NCBI RefSeq assembly: GCF_000372465.1
Contig: NZ_AQUZ01000004.1
Location: forward strand, 1,202-65,201
DNA length: 64,000 nt
Source of the DNA: Kribbella catacumbae DSM 19601
GTDB lineage: Bacteria; Actinomycetota; Actinomycetes; Propionibacteriales; Kribbellaceae
Direction of reading: 5' to 3'
In this document: in pieces, positions 61,164 through 64,000 of the stretch
Numbering within the stretch: the first letter of the stretch is position 1
Layout of the letters: every line of letters starts with the position of its first letter
Made by a program: the position numbers and the translations under genes
The notes under the pieces: generated by a model
The model's database searches: none
Told to the model about the DNA's origin: nothing
Seen by the model: only the letters and a program-made list of their open reading frames with translations

Positions 61164-61475
61164 ATGACTGGCGCAGGCATTGCTCTTCTCGCGGGGACGG
61201 TTTCGACCCTCCTGTTCGCGTCGAGCACGCTGCCGATGGTGCTGAAGGCGCTCCGGACCAAGGATCTCGCGTCGTACAGCCTCGCGAATCTCGTCCTCGC
61301 CAACGTCGGCAACGCCGTCCATTGCATCTACGTGGTGCACCTGCCAGTAGGGCCGATCTGGGCCCTGCACGGCTTTTACGTCGTGTCGACCGGGCTGATG
61401 CTGCTGTGGTGCTTGCGCTACCGGCCTGCCCGCCGATCGCACGGCGCGCTGCGAAACGAGCGGAGCCTCGCATGA
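61164..61475 (+). CDS. SemiSWEET / PQ-loop-like membrane protein
   Basis: A 103-residue protein with three hydrophobic segments (about 5-26, 40-60 and 65-86). SSTLPMVLKALRTKDLASYSLANL matches the PQ-loop/SemiSWEET pattern (TxPQxxxxxxxKxxxxxS), although the Pro-Gln pair is Pro-Met here. Such half-transporters dimerise to move sugars or other small molecules. It is coupled by an ATGA overlap to the flavin monooxygenase gene, so the two may handle the same compound (inference). Confidence 0.7.
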   Translation: MTGAGIALLAGTVSTLLFASSTLPMVLKALRTKDLASYSLANLVLANVGNAVHCIYVVHLPVGPIWALHGFYVVSTGLMLLWCLRYRPARRSHGALRNERSLA

Positions 61476-62575
61476 TCACCGAAAGTATCGAGACCGTCAT
61501 CATCGGTGCCGGGCAAGCCGGCCTGGCCACTGGCTACCACCTGCGGAAGCGGGGCCGGCAGTTCGTCATCCTGGACGGCAACGCCCGCGTGGGTGACAAC
61601 TGGCGCGCACAGTGGGACACGCTGCGCCTCTACACGCCGGCCAAGTACGACGGGCTGCCAGGCCTGCCGTTCCCGGCCGACAAGTGGTCGTACCCGACCA
61701 AGGACCAGGTCGCCGACTACCTGGAGTCGTACGCCGACCGCTTCGACCTGCCGGTGCGGAACCTGACCAGGGTCGAGAAGCTCGAACCGCTGGGCGACGG
61801 CCGGTACGCCGTGACCACCGGCGAGCATCGGATCCTGGCCGACAACGTGGTGGTTGCCACCGGCACCTTCGGGCGTACGCCGTACCTGCCCGACTTCGCC
61901 GTGGACCTCGACCCGTCGATCCGGCAACTTCATTCCAGCGAGTACCGCCGGCCCGATCAGCTCAAGGACGGCCCGGTACTGGTGGTCGGCGGCTCGCACT
62001 CGGGCACCGACATCGCCTACGAACTCGCTCCTCTGCACCCGACCGTGCTCTGCGGCCGCGATCCGGGCCAGATCCCCGTCCGGCTGGAGAAGAAGGGCGC
62101 CCGGGTCTTCTTCCCGGTCTTCCTCTTCCTCGGCAAGCACCTGATCACCCGGCGGACGCCGATCGGACGCAAGGAACTGCACGAGGTCCGGGCCCACGGT
62201 GGGCCGATGCTCCGGGTCAAGCGCGAGGACCTGGTCGAGCGGGGCGTGGAGCGAGTCCACAACCGGGTCACCGGCGTCCAGGACGGACGGCCCGTACTCG
62301 ACGACGGCCGGGTGATGGACGTGTCGAACGTTGTCTGGTGCACCGGATTCCGTCAGGTGTTCGACTGGATCAAGCTGCCAGTGATCGGCGAAGACGGCTG
62401 GCCCGAGGAGATGCGCGGTGTCGCCGACGGTGCGCCCGGCCTGTTCTTCTGCGGCCTGTGCTTCCAGTTCGCCTTCGCCTCGATGGTGCTGCCAGGCGTC
62501 GGCCGCGACGCGGAATACGTTGCCAAGCGCATCGTCGCCCGCTCCGGGGCCGCTCGAGTTGTCACGGCCGCCTGA
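61472..62575 (+). CDS. FAD-dependent monooxygenase-like oxidoreductase
   Basis: A 367-residue flavoprotein. The N-terminal FAD motif is VIIGAGQAGLATGYHLRK, followed by VGDNWRAQWDTLRLYTPAKY. The middle NADPH-binding motif is VLVVGGSHSGTDIAYEL. The sequence LADNVVVATGTFG is the ATG motif of class B monooxygenases, and VVWCTGFR the C-terminal one. It belongs with CzcO/flavin-containing monooxygenase-like enzymes that oxygenate small organic molecules. The ATG overlaps the SemiSWEET stop by 4 bases. Confidence 0.88.
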   Translation: MITESIETVIIGAGQAGLATGYHLRKRGRQFVILDGNARVGDNWRAQWDTLRLYTPAKYDGLPGLPFPADKWSYPTKDQVADYLESYADRFDLPVRNLTRVEKLEPLGDGRYAVTTGEHRILADNVVVATGTFGRTPYLPDFAVDLDPSIRQLHSSEYRRPDQLKDGPVLVVGGSHSGTDIAYELAPLHPTVLCGRDPGQIPVRLEKKGARVFFPVFLFLGKHLITRRTPIGRKELHEVRAHGGPMLRVKREDLVERGVERVHNRVTGVQDGRPVLDDGRVMDVSNVVWCTGFRQVFDWIKLPVIGEDGWPEEMRGVADGAPGLFFCGLCFQFAFASMVLPGVGRDAEYVAKRIVARSGAARVVTAA

Positions 62576-62616
62576 GGGGCCCACGCGCGTATCCTCGCCT
62601 CAAGGGGGGATACGCG

Positions 62617-64000
62617 ATGGGCATAGTCGACGACCTCGAGCAGGCACGGCAGGCCTTCGAACGGCGTGACTGGGCAGCCGTCTACGACCGGCTGTCGCTG
62701 GTCCCCGACCTCGGCACGGACGATCTGCTGAAGCTCGCCACCGCCGCGTTCCTGGCCGGCGATGACAACGCGTGCATCAGGGCGCTGCAGCGCGGCTATC
62801 AGGCCGAGGTCAAGGGTGGACACACCCTGCGTGCCGTCCGCTTCGCCTTCTGGCTCGGTCTGGTCCTCAGCACCCGCGGCGAGGCGGCGGTCGCCGCCGG
62901 CTGGGTCGGCCGGGCCCAGCGGCTGCTGGCGGACGAGCCGGCGGACGTGGTCGAACGGGGCTTCCTCCTGATTCACGACTTCTTCCGGCACCTCGACCAG
63001 CAGGACTTCCCGGCAGCGCTGCGAGTCAGCGCCGAGATGGCCGACCTCGGCCGCCGGTTCGGCGAACCCGATCTGGTGGGTCAGGGCCTGGTCTGCCAGG
63101 GCCGGCTGCTGATGTACTCCGGCCAGGTCCCGGAGGGCCTCGCGCTCCTGGACGAGGCAATGGTCGGAGTCGCGGCCGGCGAACTGTCGCCGATCTTCGC
63201 GGGCAACGTCTACTGCGCGATGATCGAAGCCTGCCAGGAAGTGGCTGACTTCGCCCGAGCCTCCGCGTGGACGAGCGCGCTGACCCGCTGGTGCGACACG
63301 CAGCCCGACCTGGTGCCGTTCACCGGCCAGTGCGCGGTGCACCGCGGCCAGATCCTGCGGCTACGCGGAGCGTTCAGTGAAGCGCTGGAGGAGTTCGAAC
63401 TCGCCCGCCAGCGGTACGCCGCATCAGGCTCGCAGGGCGCGGCCGGGCTCGCGCTGAGCGAGTGCGGGGACGTCCAGCGGATCCGCGGCAACTTCACCCT
63501 GGCCGAGTCCTACTACGAGCAGGCCTCAGGTTTCGGCCACGAACCCCAACCTGGTCTCGCCCTGTTGTGGCTCGCCCGCGGCCGCGGGCCGGCAGCACTA
63601 GCCGCCATCCGGCGATTGCTCGCCGAAACGGGCGACCCCGTGCACCGGTCCCGGCTGCTGCCTGCGGCGGTCGAGATCCTCGTCGCCAGCGACTGCGGTG
63701 ACGAGGCCGCAGAGGTGGCCGGCGAGCTGACGAAGATCGCGGACGCCTTCGGCTGTACCGGCTTGCGCGCGATGGCGGCGTACTGCGCCGGGCTGGTCGC
63801 CCTGGCGGCTGACGACCTGGACCGCGCCCTGCCCGCAGCCAGGCACGCCGCGCAACTCTGGACCGGCTTGCAGGCGCCGTACGAGGTCGCCCGTGCTCGA
63901 GTCCTGGTCGGGCGGGCCTTCCGGGGTCTTGGCGACCAAGACTCGGCGACTGCTGAGCTGACCGCCGCGCTCCAGTCGTTCACCGAGCTCGGCGTCATCA
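62617..64000 (+). CDS. TPR-repeat protein, probably LuxR-type regulator (partial)
   Basis: An open frame from ATG 62617, with AAGGGGGG seven bases upstream, runs off the window end after 461 codons. It begins MGIVDDLEQARQAFERRDWA and is made of helical tetratricopeptide-like repeats (for example GQILRLRGAFSEALEEFELA, SECGDVQRIRGNFTLAESYY and RARVLVGRAFRGLGDQDSA). Proteins with this N-terminus in actinobacteria often end in a LuxR-type helix-turn-helix, which would lie beyond the window. No ATP-binding domain is present at the front. DNA binding is therefore an expectation, not an observation. Confidence 0.7.
   Translation, partial: MGIVDDLEQARQAFERRDWAAVYDRLSLVPDLGTDDLLKLATAAFLAGDDNACIRALQRGYQAEVKGGHTLRAVRFAFWLGLVLSTRGEAAVAAGWVGRAQRLLADEPADVVERGFLLIHDFFRHLDQQDFPAALRVSAEMADLGRRFGEPDLVGQGLVCQGRLLMYSGQVPEGLALLDEAMVGVAAGELSPIFAGNVYCAMIEACQEVADFARASAWTSALTRWCDTQPDLVPFTGQCAVHRGQILRLRGAFSEALEEFELARQRYAASGSQGAAGLALSECGDVQRIRGNFTLAESYYEQASGFGHEPQPGLALLWLARGRGPAALAAIRRLLAETGDPVHRSRLLPAAVEILVASDCGDEAAEVAGELTKIADAFGCTGLRAMAAYCAGLVALAADDLDRALPAARHAAQLWTGLQAPYEVARARVLVGRAFRGLGDQDSATAELTAALQSFTELGVI

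Overview
The window is very GC-rich, densely coded DNA from an actinobacterium. Several things point to the Nocardioidales, most likely a Kribbella-like soil organism; the genus is an inference from style, not from a search. They are many GTG starts, leaderless promoters, 4-base ATGA/GTGA gene overlaps, a stand-alone lysine-rich histone-like protein, an actinobacterial DUF3052 protein, and gene orders shared with Mycobacterium (zinc ribbon, RNase H/phosphatase and Nif3; AhpE, DUF3052 and AceE).

Layout. 0-5 kb: histone H1-like protein, methionine aminopeptidase, a decayed nucleotidyltransferase and an S10 carboxypeptidase. 4.8-8.3 kb: a small Cys-containing protein and a quinol:fumarate reductase operon frdABCD. 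8.3-15 kb: a two-gene secreted carbohydrate operon, a GH95-like enzyme with a fascin-type trefoil followed by a six-module sugar dehydrogenase/ThuA/CBM fusion. 15-22 kb: regulator/transporter pairs (ArsR-MFS, AraC-MFS, TetR), RNase P RNA and a sugar-lactone-oxidase-like flavoenzyme. 22-28.5 kb: RNB nuclease, RNase H/phosphatase, a CTG-started zinc ribbon protein, a lipoprotein and Nif3. 28.5-40 kb: a glycan-degrading neighbourhood (GH13, ROK repressor, GH3 hexosaminidase, GH38 mannosidase, ROK kinase). 57-64 kb: tRNA-Val, AhpE, DUF3052, pyruvate dehydrogenase E1, SemiSWEET, a flavin monooxygenase and the start of a TPR regulator.

The unusual part is 40.8-57 kb. A gene-poor stretch (40.8-44.6 kb) carries a 119-bp tandem repeat family in both orientations, a 175-bp MITE-like nested palindrome, half of a 30-bp palindromic repeat whose full copy is 10 kb away, an N-terminally truncated F420-type oxidoreductase, a stand-alone mraY paralogue and a broken tyrosine recombinase. 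It is followed by an 11.2-kb gene for a 3740-residue hybrid synthase. Its order is acyl-adenylate ligase, about 1150 residues of low-complexity acidic linker, ketosynthase, acyltransferase, carrier protein, half condensation domain and adenylation domain. The ketosynthase has Trp in place of the catalytic Cys and Asn in place of one catalytic His. The protein ends straight after the adenylation domain, six bases from a repeat copy. This is the best candidate here for an undescribed or decaying biosynthetic system; the neighbouring MraY could be a resistance paralogue (inference).
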